A stretch of DNA of 64,000 nt from Rhizobium chutanense (lineage in GTDB: Bacteria; Pseudomonadota; Alphaproteobacteria; Rhizobiales; Rhizobiaceae): assembly GCF_002531935.1 (NCBI RefSeq), contig NZ_NWSV01000003.1, positions 248,001-312,000 of the forward strand. Reading direction: 5' to 3'. Below, piece after piece: positions 27,216 through 36,591 of the stretch (position 1 is the stretch's first letter; each line of letters begins with the position of its first letter). Made by a program: the position numbers and the translations under genes. A model generated the notes under the pieces. It had not been told where the DNA came from and made no database searches. It saw nothing but the letters and a program-made list of their open reading frames with translations.

Positions 27216-27654
27216 ACAAACCTCCATTCACCGCCTTTTGCCGGTGGTGTTTGTACGCAATACGAAGATGGAAAATCACTGCTGACTCGCTGGTTAAACT
27301 GATTTGCGCAGTGCGTCAATAAGTTGTTAACTTCTTATTAACGATGATTGACAACGGTTAACGGAATGCGAGGAGGCAGGCCTTCCGCTTGCGCCCAATG
27401 AAGGGGACCCCGCGGTATTTCAGCGATTTTTCACATATAAAACAGAAGTCTAACGAAGCGTCCGTCGCTGCTGCACTGCAACCGAATATTAATCCGACCC
27501 ATCCAGAATGGGTGTCACGGGACACCACCCAGGCGTTCAGTTTATAAAAAATCAATTCAACGTTCATTTTGGAAAGGCTTTGCGACGCCATGAGGTACGT
27601 CCATCAGCAGGAGACCACCAACGCCGCCGCAGCCGTCTCGCAAGAAGCATCTCC
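27216..27654. other. Intergenic region, EF-hand gene / PAS-GGDEF-EAL gene
   Basis: About 440 bp, AT-rich in 27240-27360 (for example AAGTTGTTAACTTCTTATTAACG), typical of a divergent promoter region. A minus-strand frame at 27358-27591 has no ribosome-binding site or recognisable domain and is not accepted. Confidence 0.5.
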
Positions 27655-29532
27655 ATGAAAGCTGAAGCGCTCTTCTGGCAGCAATGCAGCCAGGCCGTCA
27701 CGGCCGATGGATCGGTCGATGCGCAGCGTCTGATGGAGCTTGTGATCGCGACCTATCGCGTCCATGAAAGTGACTATGACGAAATCGAGAGAAGCGCGGA
27801 AACGCTGCTTCAGGAAAACCATGCGCTGAGAGGCAATATATCCGCCCTCAGCCAGGCGTTCGACGGACAGCAGAGACTCTTCGAAATCATCCTCAACAAT
27901 CTGCCGCTCGGTCTCAGCGTCTTCGACGCCGAGCAGCGGCTGACGCTTTCCAACATTCGCTTCGCTCAACTCTTCGGCCTCAGGCAGGACGATATCACTC
28001 CAGGCGCGACCATCGCCGATCTCATCGCCAAAATGCGCGGTGCGGAGGGCGCCAGCGCCAAGCCCGGCCGGCGAATCGGCCGACATTCCCCCGCGATCGC
28101 AACAAGCGGCAGTATCCGTCGGCGCGAGTGGCTGATGGACGACGGCCGCACCATCCAGAGCATGGTCACCATCCTTGCCGATGGCAGCAGCATCGCCATG
28201 CATGCCGATATTACCGAGGATCGAAAGGCGGCCGAGCGTATCACCTATCTCGCCCACCACGACCCGTTGACCGGCCTTCCGAACCGCATCCATTTCCGCG
28301 AGCAGGTCGATGCGGCGCTCATCGAGCGCAAGCCGGACGGACAGATCGCCCTCGTTCACCTCAATCTCGACCGGTTCAAATCGATCAACAATACGATGGG
28401 CGTGTCGGTCGGCGACAAGATTCTGCAGCAGGTCGCCGAACGCATCCGAGCCTCGGCCGGTTCAAAGAACGTCCTGGCGCGCCTCGGCTCGGATGAATTC
28501 GCCATCCTGCAGACAGCCAGACAGCAGCCGTCGAACGTGACCGCCCTAGCCGAGCAGATCCGCGACGAGCTTTCCGAGCCATTTTTCCACGGCGAGAAAC
28601 AAGTGGAGCTCAGCGTCTCCATGGGGATCGCAATCGCCCCTGGTGATGGCGAGGAAACCGATATCTTGCTGAAACATGCCGGCGTGGCGCTGTCGCATGC
28701 CAAGGCGGACGGGCGCAAACGCGAGCGTTTCTTCGACAGTGAGATGGAAGCGCAAATGCAACTGCGCCATGCGCTCGAGGCAGATCTCAGAGCCGCCGTT
28801 GAGACCGACGAATTCGAGCTGCATTACCAGCCGCTCTATGACCTCTCGCAACGGCGCATCTGCGGCTTCGAGGCTCTCATCCGCTGGAATCACCCGGTCC
28901 GCGGCCGCGTCCCTCCGATGGATTTCATTCCGCTCGCCGAAGAAGTCGGCCTCATCGTCGATATCGGCCGCTGGGTTTTGCACCGAGCCTGCAGCGATGC
29001 GGCGCAATGGCCGGAAGACATCAAGGTCGCCGTCAACGTTTCCGCAATCCAATTCAGCGGCAGCGACCTGACCAAGGACGTCGGCGAAGCGCTTGCCGCC
29101 GCTTCTTTGTCGCCGTCGCGGCTCGAACTCGAAATCACCGAGAGCGTGCTGATGGAGAATCTCGAGGAGGTGCTGCCGATCCTACATGCGCTGAAGGAGC
29201 GCGGCATCCGCATTTCGATGGACGATTTTGGCACCGGCTATTCCTCGCTGAGCTATCTCTCCAGCTTTCCCTTCGACAAGATCAAGATCGACAAATCCTT
29301 CGTCAGCGACATCGCTGGCAACAAGGAAGCGCATGCGCTCATGCATGCGATCATCCTGCTCGGCGATGCACTCGGCATGCGCGTCACCGTCGAAGGCGTC
29401 GAGACGGCCGCGCAGCTGACGCTGCTCGAATGCGAGGAATGCGACGAGATCCAGGGCTACCATATCAGTCCACCGAGACCGGCGCGCGACGTGCCCCACC
29501 TTCTCTCCCTGCCACCAAGAACGGCGGCGTGA
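27655..29532 (+). CDS. PAS-GGDEF-EAL cyclic-di-GMP protein
   Basis: A 625-residue cytosolic protein: helical N-terminus (about 1-70), PAS sensor (72-185), GGDEF (205-365) and EAL (378-620). The GGDEF active site reads G-S-D-E-F, a change at its second Gly. Metal Asp in N-L-D-R-F-K is present. The EAL half looks complete: F-E-A-L-I-R-W, V-N-V-S, L-E-I-T-E-S, D-D-F-G-T-G-Y-S-S, K-I-D-K-S-F and E-G-V-E-T. It is therefore most likely a c-di-GMP phosphodiesterase, possibly with weak cyclase or GTP-sensing activity. The start at 27655 is chosen by domain content; the ribosome-binding site is weak. Confidence 0.9.
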   Translation: MKAEALFWQQCSQAVTADGSVDAQRLMELVIATYRVHESDYDEIERSAETLLQENHALRGNISALSQAFDGQQRLFEIILNNLPLGLSVFDAEQRLTLSNIRFAQLFGLRQDDITPGATIADLIAKMRGAEGASAKPGRRIGRHSPAIATSGSIRRREWLMDDGRTIQSMVTILADGSSIAMHADITEDRKAAERITYLAHHDPLTGLPNRIHFREQVDAALIERKPDGQIALVHLNLDRFKSINNTMGVSVGDKILQQVAERIRASAGSKNVLARLGSDEFAILQTARQQPSNVTALAEQIRDELSEPFFHGEKQVELSVSMGIAIAPGDGEETDILLKHAGVALSHAKADGRKRERFFDSEMEAQMQLRHALEADLRAAVETDEFELHYQPLYDLSQRRICGFEALIRWNHPVRGRVPPMDFIPLAEEVGLIVDIGRWVLHRACSDAAQWPEDIKVAVNVSAIQFSGSDLTKDVGEALAAASLSPSRLELEITESVLMENLEEVLPILHALKERGIRISMDDFGTGYSSLSYLSSFPFDKIKIDKSFVSDIAGNKEAHALMHAIILLGDALGMRVTVEGVETAAQLTLLECEECDEIQGYHISPPRPARDVPHLLSLPPRTAA

Positions 29533-29684
29533 TACGTCGCCCTGACACCAGGCGCTGAGATCCGCGCGATTGCGACTCGCACGGCAAGCCGCTAGAAAAT
29601 CGGCGGCGATTGCGGCTGCCTTTCACATGCTTGGCGGTGTTGGCTTGCAGTCGATGCTTTATCTTCCTCATGACAGGTGGCGCG

Positions 29685-30329
29685 ATGTTCGAGGCTGAAG
29701 CCTTCTCCCCTCACGAAACGCTGGCGGCGGCCCTGATTGCGCATGCGGCCGATGGCGACGACGGCTCGCATGATCTTGCCCATATCCTGCGCGTCTTCCG
29801 CAACGCTATGCGAATCCATGCTGAAGAAGGCGGCGACGGGCGGGTTCTTGCCGCTTCCGTGCTGCTGCACGACTGCGTCGCCGTCGAGAAGAATTCGCCG
29901 CTGCGGGCAAAAGCATCGGCCTTAGCGGCGGAAAAAGCATCGGCGATCCTGGCAGACATCGGCTGGAGCGGCGCGGATATCGAGGCTGCGACACATGCGA
30001 TCACCGCGCATAGTTTCTCAGCCGGGGTGACGCCGCAGACGCTGGAGGCAAAGATCCTGCAGGACGCCGACCGACTGGACGCGATCGGCATGGTCGGCGC
30101 CGCCCGCTGTTTCTATATCGCCGGACGGCTGGGATCGGGGCTTTACGATCCGTTCGACCCGGCAGCGGAACACCGCCCACTCGACGACAAGCGTTATGCC
30201 ATTGACCATTTCCAGACGAAGCTATTCAAGCTGGCGGAAGGGTTCCAGACCGAGACCGGCCGCAAGCTGGCGGCCGCGCGTGACAAAAGCCTCCGCGATT
30301 TCCTCTCGGCCTTCATGGATGAAATCTAG
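29685..30329 (+). CDS. HD-domain phosphohydrolase (YedJ-like)
   Basis: 214 residues with the HD metal pattern: H29-D30 and H33 in G-S-H-D-L-A-H, H62-D63 in L-L-H-D-C, and Q-D-A-D-R-L-D-A-I-G further on. This layout is that of YedJ-type HD hydrolases of undefined substrate. The ATG at 29685 (M-F-E-A) follows AGGTGG. It lies 23 bp upstream of the MOSC gene, so probably one transcript. Confidence 0.87.
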   Translation: MFEAEAFSPHETLAAALIAHAADGDDGSHDLAHILRVFRNAMRIHAEEGGDGRVLAASVLLHDCVAVEKNSPLRAKASALAAEKASAILADIGWSGADIEAATHAITAHSFSAGVTPQTLEAKILQDADRLDAIGMVGAARCFYIAGRLGSGLYDPFDPAAEHRPLDDKRYAIDHFQTKLFKLAEGFQTETGRKLAAARDKSLRDFLSAFMDEI

Positions 30330-30352
30330 CAGACGAGATCCAGGAGAACGGC

Positions 30353-31210
30353 ATGCGTATCAGCGACCTCTTCATCTACCCGCTCAAGAGTGCCCGCGGC
30401 ATTGCGCTGCCGGCCGCAGAGATCGATGCCCACGGACTGGCCGGCGACCGGCGAGCGATGATCACCGATCCCGAGGGCCACTTCATCACCCAGCGCGAAT
30501 TGCCGGATCTCGCGCGCATCACGCTGCGGCCGGAACCCGGCGCCTTTCGGCTGCTGATGGAGGGAAGGCCCGAACTATCGGTGCCGCCGCCTCGGCCCGA
30601 AACCCGCATGGATGTGACCGTGTGGAAATCGACCGTCAGCGCCGCCGTCGCCGATCCCGACAGCAACCGCCGGCTTTCCGAATGGCTTGGCCGCGAGGTG
30701 CGGCTCGTCTTCTTCGACGGGCAGGCGCGGCGGACGGCGAATGCTGAATGGGCCGGCGAAGGCACCCCGGTTACCTTCACCGACGGCTACCAGATCCTGG
30801 TGACGACGACCGGTTCGCTGAAGGCGCTGAATGCCGATCTCGCCGCCCACGGCGAAGGCAGCGTCGGCATGGAACGCTTCCGTCCGAATATTGTCATCGA
30901 TATCGACGAGGCCTGGCCTGAGGACCGCTGGGCAGCGATCGAAATATCAGGCATCCGCTTCGATCTTGTCAAACCCTGCTCGCGCTGCATCATGACGACG
31001 CAGGACCAGTTGACCGGCTCACGTGAGGTGCCCAACCCGATGCCGGCCATGGGCCGCATCCGCATGTCGGCCGACCGCCGCGTGCCCGGCCCGCTGTTCG
31101 GCTGGAATGTGACGCCGCGCGGCAGCGGCAGGATCACGATGGGCGACACCGTTCGAATCGTCGAAGAAAGGCCCGAAGGCTGGGCGTTGAAGGTTCGCGC
31201 ACGGGCATAG
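30353..31210 (+). CDS. MOSC-domain protein (YcbX/mARC-like)
   Basis: A 285-residue protein with an N-terminal beta-barrel MOSC_N domain (I-Y-P-L-K-S-A-R-G) and a C-terminal MOSC domain. C209, in K-P-C-S-R-C, is the probable molybdenum-cofactor ligand, followed by M-T-T-Q-D. Related proteins reduce N-hydroxylated compounds. No ferredoxin domain is fused, unlike E. coli YcbX, so a separate electron donor is needed. It follows the HD gene at 23 bp. Confidence 0.9.
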   Translation: MRISDLFIYPLKSARGIALPAAEIDAHGLAGDRRAMITDPEGHFITQRELPDLARITLRPEPGAFRLLMEGRPELSVPPPRPETRMDVTVWKSTVSAAVADPDSNRRLSEWLGREVRLVFFDGQARRTANAEWAGEGTPVTFTDGYQILVTTTGSLKALNADLAAHGEGSVGMERFRPNIVIDIDEAWPEDRWAAIEISGIRFDLVKPCSRCIMTTQDQLTGSREVPNPMPAMGRIRMSADRRVPGPLFGWNVTPRGSGRITMGDTVRIVEERPEGWALKVRARA

Positions 31211-31257
31211 TAGGTGGAATTGGAAGCGGCGCTTTCTTCCTCAAACGCTGCAACATC

Positions 31258-31306
31258 CTCCCTCATTCCTGTCCTCGGACTTGATCCGAGGACAGGAATG
31301 AGGGAG
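31258..31306. repeat. 22-bp perfect palindrome, convergent-gene hairpin
   Basis: The arms 31258-31279 and 31285-31306 are exact reverse complements with a 5-nt loop (CTTGA). It lies between convergent MOSC and aldo/keto reductase genes. Without a T-run it may be a bidirectional transcript-end structure or a dispersed palindromic repeat; its GGACTTGATCC core recurs in variant form at 9692. Confidence 0.75.
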
Positions 31307-31329
31307 CGTGGGGAGAATTTCGCCGTCTC

Positions 31330-32325
31330 TCACGCATGCCCGAGTGCGGCGTCGATCTCCGCCATGACGTCGGCCGGTAGCGGTCCCTTTTCCAGCGCGC
31401 CGGCATTTTCCTCCACCTGGGCGACGGTGCGGAAACCCGGAATGGGCAGGGTGCGCGGCGACCTTGCCCAGAGCCAGGCAAGCGCCCCCTGTGTCAGTGT
31501 GCGGCCGCCCGATGTCAGGAGGTCGCGGACGGCATCGAGTCTTGCGGCGAATTCCGGGGCCATGCGCCCCTCCTTGAAATAGACCATCCAATCGAGGGCC
31601 GCGCCGCGTACATCCTTGGCACCCACTGCCTTTTCGGCGGTGAACTTGCCGGTCAGGAGCCCCATGGCCAGCGGACCGCGATTGATGGAGATCAGCCCTT
31701 TCCCTTCGATCACCGCCATCATCTCCGGCACGGGTTCGAAGACGTTCATCGTATGCTGCACGGAGACATAACCCTGGCGGCCGGCATGGCGGGCGGCACG
31801 ATCGGGAAAATCGGTGCTCCAGCCGAACGTATCGATCTTGCCTTCGGCGCGTAGCGCTTCCAGCGTATCGAAGACGGCATCCGACTGTTCCAGCGGGAAG
31901 TCATTGATGTGGAACTGCAGGAGATCAAGGCGGTCGCGCTTGAGACGACGCAGCGAGGTCTCGACCGAGCGGCGGATGAAGGCCTCATCGGCGAAGGCAC
32001 CGGTCGCCTGCTTGGTCTGCGGATCGGTGGCAAAGCCGAACTTGGTGGCGACGACGATATCGTCGCGATTGCCGATCGCCCGGCCGAGCACCTCCTCCGA
32101 ATGGCCGGCGCCATAGTTCGAGGCCGTATCGAAGAAGCGGATGCCGAGTTCGATGGCGCGGTCGATCGCTTCGACCGATTCATCGTCGTCGACCTCACCC
32201 CAGCCGAGCGGCGTGTCGCCGGCGAAGAAGGGGCCGCCGATCGCCCAGCATCCCATGCCGAGACGCGGAATTTCACGGCCGTTCCAGAGCGTGATCGTCG
32301 TTGGTGATGCGGTTTTGGTCAGCAT
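31330..32325 (-). CDS. Aldo/keto reductase
   Basis: A 331-residue NAD(P)-dependent TIM-barrel oxidoreductase. The catalytic tetrad is visible: Asp and Tyr in F-F-D-T-A-S-N-Y-G, Lys in V-A-T-K-F-G-F, and His in L-Q-F-H-I-N-D. The ATG at 32325 follows GAGGAGG, so the upstream extension is rejected. Substrate not determined. Solitary on the minus strand. Confidence 0.92.
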   Translation of the reverse strand: MLTKTASPTTITLWNGREIPRLGMGCWAIGGPFFAGDTPLGWGEVDDDESVEAIDRAIELGIRFFDTASNYGAGHSEEVLGRAIGNRDDIVVATKFGFATDPQTKQATGAFADEAFIRRSVETSLRRLKRDRLDLLQFHINDFPLEQSDAVFDTLEALRAEGKIDTFGWSTDFPDRAARHAGRQGYVSVQHTMNVFEPVPEMMAVIEGKGLISINRGPLAMGLLTGKFTAEKAVGAKDVRGAALDWMVYFKEGRMAPEFAARLDAVRDLLTSGGRTLTQGALAWLWARSPRTLPIPGFRTVAQVEENAGALEKGPLPADVMAEIDAALGHA

Positions 32326-32436
32326 GAGATCCTCCTCGATTGGCGTCTCCAACACATAGGAAGGGCTGCCATGCGGGTAAACCGCCAAATCCGGAGGATG
32401 TTTTGCACCGGTAAAAAATGCCGGAAAGACAGGAGG

Positions 32437-33207
32437 TCAGGCAGAAATACCATCCGGAGCGGAAAGCGTCCGCAAGGCTGGATTGAGCGCTTTCAGTGCC
32501 GCCTGAACAAAGCCGTCGCGGGCTGCCACGGCTTCGATGCCGCGCGGTTCATAGACGTGGCGATGCAGAAAGAATCCCGTCAGACGGAATGCTGCTGCGA
32601 GACTATCGAAATCGGCCGCATGATTGCCTTCGGCGCTGAGGAAGGGCGGCAGCAGCAGCATCTTGTCCGCCCAGGGGGCGCCGGCGCTGCGGCTGACGGC
32701 GCGGCCGGATTTCGGCGAGACATAGGCGAGATCGGAACGGGCGCCGGTCGCGGCGCATTCGGCAAGATCGAGGCCGAAGCCGAGATCGTTCAGCACCGCA
32801 AGTTCGAAACGCACGAAAAGCTCGCCGGCATCGGCCGGATTGTGCAGGTGATCGAGGATCACTTCAAGCGCATCGAAGAGGTGCGGATGCGGATCACGCT
32901 CCGGCAGCAGCCGCAGCAGCGCGCCCATCGCCTGGACACCGTAGACGGCGGTCGCCGTTTCCATCAGGCGGGCGGCGCGCAGCGTCACCGGCTCGACGCG
33001 GAATTCACCGAGATGCTCGTCCAATCTGGCACGCCAGAGAACCTCGACGGCATTGCCCGCCTGCAGGACCGGCTGCATGGCGCGCGAACGGCCGGAACGC
33101 ACCAGGCCGAGATGGCGGCCGCGATCACGCGTCATCACCTCGGCGATGACACTCGTCTCGCCGTGGCGCTTGACGCCCAGGATGATCGCATGGTCCTGCC
33201 ATTGCAT
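32437..33207 (-). CDS. recO: DNA repair protein RecO
   Basis: A 256-residue recombination mediator that, with RecF and RecR, loads RecA onto SSB-coated DNA and anneals single strands. The N-terminal OB fold is visible ([15 protein letters not shown]), followed by the helical C-terminal domain. The usual zinc cysteines are not all present, as in many alphaproteobacterial RecO. It belongs to the lepB-rnc-era-recO block seen across alphaproteobacteria, here interrupted by two regulatory genes. Confidence 0.92.
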   Translation of the reverse strand: MQWQDHAIILGVKRHGETSVIAEVMTRDRGRHLGLVRSGRSRAMQPVLQAGNAVEVLWRARLDEHLGEFRVEPVTLRAARLMETATAVYGVQAMGALLRLLPERDPHPHLFDALEVILDHLHNPADAGELFVRFELAVLNDLGFGLDLAECAATGARSDLAYVSPKSGRAVSRSAGAPWADKMLLLPPFLSAEGNHAADFDSLAAAFRLTGFFLHRHVYEPRGIEAVAARDGFVQAALKALNPALRTLSAPDGISA

Positions 33208-33337
33208 CGAAAGAAGTCCTCACGGCTGACGAATCCATCCTACCGCATAATGCGACGCGTTACAGCGTCCTTGCACGTCTGATAAGACGCGCGGCAATCC
33301 AAGGTCCGGCTGCTGTCATCGCCCCGCTTTCGCCATG

Positions 33338-33700
33338 TCAGGCGACAGCCGGGAAAAGCCGCAGCAGGAAGTCGCGCATCGCCGTTTCGTCGAAAGGCTT
33401 CACCAGAAGCGGAATATGCTGCAAGTCGAGCGGGAAATCGCCCGTATCGGAATAACCGCTGACGAAGCCGAAGGGAATGCCGATATCGAGAAGATGACGA
33501 GCAAATCCGAAGCTCATGCCCTCGCCGAGATTGACGTCGAGAAGGGCGAAATCATATGTCTCGGCAGCGATGGCGGCCCTTGCCTGTTCCACACTGCCGA
33601 CGATATCGATGCTCTCGACGCCGGTCAGGCGCAGCATATCCTCCGCCTCCATCGCGATGATCAGACTGTCTTCGAGAACCAGAACACGGATTGCGCTCAT
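33338..33700 (-). CDS. Single-domain response regulator
   Basis: A 120-residue receiver with no output domain. Acidic pocket E10-D11, phosphoacceptor D55 in L-L-D-V-N-L-G-E, S81 and K101 are all present. Such stand-alone receivers often relay phosphate in rhizobial stress or cell-cycle pathways. The ATG at 33700 follows AGGGAA; the longer frame starts in unrelated sequence. No histidine kinase is adjacent. Confidence 0.87.
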   Translation of the reverse strand: MSAIRVLVLEDSLIIAMEAEDMLRLTGVESIDIVGSVEQARAAIAAETYDFALLDVNLGEGMSFGFARHLLDIGIPFGFVSGYSDTGDFPLDLQHIPLLVKPFDETAMRDFLLRLFPAVA

Positions 33701-34020
33701 GATTCCCTGCCCTTCGTCGGGCGCCTGTCGCAGCGCCCCGGCCGTTTCCCCAACATCATTGCCCTCCGGTGCCCCGCATGGCACGCTATCGGTGAATTCC
33801 GCCACCATTGTCGAATAAAACATTTTTCTGCCCGGTCGATAAGAATCACATCGGAGGAAAGATGACGGCCAACCTTATTTTCCCTGCTGCTAATGCGCAT
33901 TTAAAAAAGACATACGCAAGCGGGTTGGCTCCTGCATGACGCGCGGAACCGGGAATGCTGCGAAATTCTTGCGTGATGTCGCTGCCCCGCGACCGCGGCA
34001 CACTTCCGGGCGACGGGCCG
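33701..34020. other. Intergenic region between receiver gene and Crp/Fnr gene
   Basis: 320 bp with no convincing gene. An AT-rich tract at 33880-33920 could hold the promoter of the receiver gene. No operator assigned. Confidence 0.45.
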
Positions 34021-34773
34021 TCAGATGAAGGGACGTTTGCTCTCTCCGAGCCCTTCCCAGCCTGATATAGCCATCAATTCCTCGCCGTTCAGCACCTCGC
34101 AGCCGCGCTCCTGCCAGCGGATCAGCCCACGTTCACCAAGCTTTTTCAAGGTCTTGTTGGTGTGAACGATGGAAAGGCCAAGCGTATCGGCAATGTGCTG
34201 CTGGGTGATCGGGATGAATGTCCGGCCGTTGAAGAGATTAAGCTTCCGGCCACGCTCGAACAGGAAAGCGATCAGGTAGGCCGCTCTTTCCAGCGCCGTG
34301 CGGCGGCCGATGGAGAGCAGATGCTCATCCAGAATGCGCTCCTCGCGCGCCGCAATCCAGGTGATGTCGAAGGCGAGCGAGGGGTGTTTGTTGTAGAGCG
34401 TCATCAGCCTGTCGCGCTCGAAGACACAGAGGGAAACCGGCGACAGCGCTTCGACCGAATGCTGCATCTCGCCGGCGATCGTTCCCTGCAGGCCGATCAG
34501 GTCGCCCGGCATGATGTAATTCAGAATCTGGCGGCGGCCATCCTCCAGCATCTTGTAGCGGAAGCCCCAGCCGGCGAGCACGGTGAAGAGATGAGCGCTG
34601 TGTGCGCCCTCGACGAGGATGGTGGAGCCGGCATCGACGGCAAGCTCGCCCCGCTTGAAACGGGAGACGAATTCCAGCTCGTCGCGACTGAATTCCCTGA
34701 AATGCGGCAGCGGCCGCAACGGACATTGCTCGCAAGGGGTCTTGAAAGAGTGGATGCGTCTCGACGTTGCCAT
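34021..34773 (-). CDS. Crp/Fnr family regulator
   Basis: A 250-residue DNA-binding protein: cyclic-nucleotide-binding-like beta roll (about 35-140), dimer helix, and HTH near 185-215 (I-T-Q-Q-H-I-A-D-T-L-G-L). An N-terminal pair C14-x-x-C17 and a Cys in S-L-C-V-F are present, but the third N-terminal Cys of the FNR [4Fe-4S] set is missing. It is therefore probably not a classical oxygen-sensing FNR, though a different redox or other signal is possible. The recognition helix reads S-I-V-H-T-N-K-T-L. Lies between era and the receiver gene. Confidence 0.87.
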   Translation of the reverse strand: MATSRRIHSFKTPCEQCPLRPLPHFREFSRDELEFVSRFKRGELAVDAGSTILVEGAHSAHLFTVLAGWGFRYKMLEDGRRQILNYIMPGDLIGLQGTIAGEMQHSVEALSPVSLCVFERDRLMTLYNKHPSLAFDITWIAAREERILDEHLLSIGRRTALERAAYLIAFLFERGRKLNLFNGRTFIPITQQHIADTLGLSIVHTNKTLKKLGERGLIRWQERGCEVLNGEELMAISGWEGLGESKRPFI

Positions 34774-34922
34774 ACCTGCCCCCACGGCCGCGCAAACCGG
34801 CGACCGCCCTCGGCGCACCGTCGAGCAAGGAATGCTCCAGCCATGGATTCGTTCCGCAACGAGGTGGATTTTTTCCAAGGAAACAAGGGGCTGGCACCCG
34901 CCCGGTGAAATCCTTGCCGCGG

Positions 34923-35864
34923 CTATTTCGGGAAATCGAGGCCCATTTCGCGGAACCGCTCGGGATCATCGCCCCAATTCTCGCGAACCTTGACGAACAG
35001 GAAGAGATGCACAGGCTGTTCGAGGATTTCCGACAATTCCTTGCGCGACGCCGTCGAGATCGCCTTGATGGTTTCACCGCCCTTGCCGAGGGCGATCTTC
35101 TTCTGGCTGTCGCGCTCGAGATAGATCACCTGCTCGATACGCACCGAGCCGTCCTTGCGTTCTTCCCACTTCTCCGTTTCGACATGCGAGGCGTAAGGAA
35201 GCTCCTGATGCAGGCGCAGAAACAGCTTCTCGCGGGTGATTTCGGCAGCGAGCTGGCGCATCGGCAGATCGGAGATCTGATCTTCCGGATAGTACCACGG
35301 CCCCTCCGGCAGCGTCTTCGCCAGATAGTCCATGACATCGTCGCAGCCGGAGCCGTTTTCGGCCGAGATCATGAAGGTGCGTTCGAAGGCGATCTTCTCG
35401 TTGGCGCTCGCGGCCAGCGCCAGCAGATCCTCGCGGTTGACGCGGTCGATCTTGTTGAGCAGCAGGATCTTCGGCTGCTTGACCTCCTTGAGGCCTTCGA
35501 GGATGGCTTCGGCATCGCCGCGCAGGCCGCGCTCACTGTCGATCAAGAGCACGATCAGATCGGCATCCTTGGCGCCGCCCCAGGCCGAGGTCACCATGGC
35601 GCGGTCGAGCCGGCGGCGCGGCTTGAAGATACCCGGCGTATCCATGAAAACGATCTGGGCGTTGTCGTGGATAGCGATGCCGCGGACGATGGCGCGCGTC
35701 GTCTGCACCTTATGGCTGACGATCGACACCTTGGCGCCGACAAGGCGGTTGACCAGCGTCGACTTGCCGGCGTTGGTCGGTCCGATCAGCGCGACAAAGC
35801 CCGAATGCGTCGGACCACTGGTTTCTACGGCAGCGTCGGCCGCGATATCTTCTTCTTGTGTCAT
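34923..35864 (-). CDS. era: GTPase Era
   Basis: A 313-residue essential GTPase that binds 16S rRNA and helps 30S assembly. G1 G-P-T-N-A-G-K-S at 28-35, G3 D-T-P-G at 75-78 and G4 N-K-I-D are present, and a C-terminal KH domain covers about 225-300. The ATG at 35864 lies 7 bp after the rnc stop; the longer reading would overlap rnc and is rejected. Directly downstream of rnc. Confidence 0.97.
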   Translation of the reverse strand: MTQEEDIAADAAVETSGPTHSGFVALIGPTNAGKSTLVNRLVGAKVSIVSHKVQTTRAIVRGIAIHDNAQIVFMDTPGIFKPRRRLDRAMVTSAWGGAKDADLIVLLIDSERGLRGDAEAILEGLKEVKQPKILLLNKIDRVNREDLLALAASANEKIAFERTFMISAENGSGCDDVMDYLAKTLPEGPWYYPEDQISDLPMRQLAAEITREKLFLRLHQELPYASHVETEKWEERKDGSVRIEQVIYLERDSQKKIALGKGGETIKAISTASRKELSEILEQPVHLFLFVKVRENWGDDPERFREMGLDFPK

Positions 35865-35871
35865 TGTCCCG

Positions 35872-36591
35872 TCAGTTTCCGGCAGGCGATTGCTGCCAAA
35901 TGCCTTCGCGCTCGAGCATCTTGGTCGCCGCAACCTGTTCGGCGGCACGCTTGGACCGCTCTACGCCGGTTTCCGGCTTTATGCCAGCAACTTCCACCGT
36001 CACCTTGAAGCGCGGATCATGATCCGGTCCGCTGCGTTCATCAACCCGGTAGTTGGGCGTGACGCCGAATTTTGCATGCGACCATTCCTGCAGCTCGGTC
36101 TTGGCGTCGCGCTTGGCGCCATCGGCCCTGACCGCCCTGCCCTGCCAGTAGCGCAGGATGAAGCGGCGGGCAACTTCAAGGCCGCCGTCGAGGTAGATTG
36201 CGGCGATCAGGCTTTCGACGACGTCGGCGCGCACGTTCATCATGCGCTTGCCGGTCAATTTCTTCACGTCGGCGCCGGTGCGGATATAGAGGTGAAGATT
36301 GAGTTCGTCGGCGACCGCAGCGCAGGTTTCAGCGCTGACGAGCTGGTTGAGGCGCACCGAGAGCTCGCCTTCTCCCGCCGTGCCGAAGGTACGAAACAAC
36401 AGTTCGGCGATGCAGAGCCCGAGGACCCTGTCGCCGAGGAATTCCAGCCGTTCGTAATTGCCGCCCTTTTCCGTGCGGGCGCTGGCATGGGTCAGCGCCC
36501 GGTCGAGGCGTTCCTTTTCGGCGAAGTCGTGACCGATCAGGCCTTCGAGCTTTGCGCGGTCCGCCGCAGAAAGCGTCTGCGCCTTACTCAT
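35872..36591 (-). CDS. rnc: Ribonuclease III
   Basis: A 239-residue double-strand-specific endonuclease that processes rRNA and structured mRNA. The signature E-R-L-E-F-L-G-D-R-V-L near 48-57 and a second acidic region with I-A-A-I-Y-L-D-G-G form the active site; a dsRBD fills the C-terminal 70 residues. The start ATG overlaps the lepB stop by 4 bp, so it is coupled to lepB. Confidence 0.97.
   Translation of the reverse strand: MSKAQTLSAADRAKLEGLIGHDFAEKERLDRALTHASARTEKGGNYERLEFLGDRVLGLCIAELLFRTFGTAGEGELSVRLNQLVSAETCAAVADELNLHLYIRTGADVKKLTGKRMMNVRADVVESLIAAIYLDGGLEVARRFILRYWQGRAVRADGAKRDAKTELQEWSHAKFGVTPNYRVDERSGPDHDPRFKVTVEVAGIKPETGVERSKRAAEQVAATKMLEREGIWQQSPAGN

Noticed and set aside
27358..27591. 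77-codon minus-strand frame in an AT-rich spacer
   Set aside because: No ribosome-binding site, no family, composition unlike neighbours.
34325..35077. 250-codon minus-strand frame overlapping the Crp/Fnr and era genes
   Set aside because: Arg-rich alternate frame of two well-supported genes.
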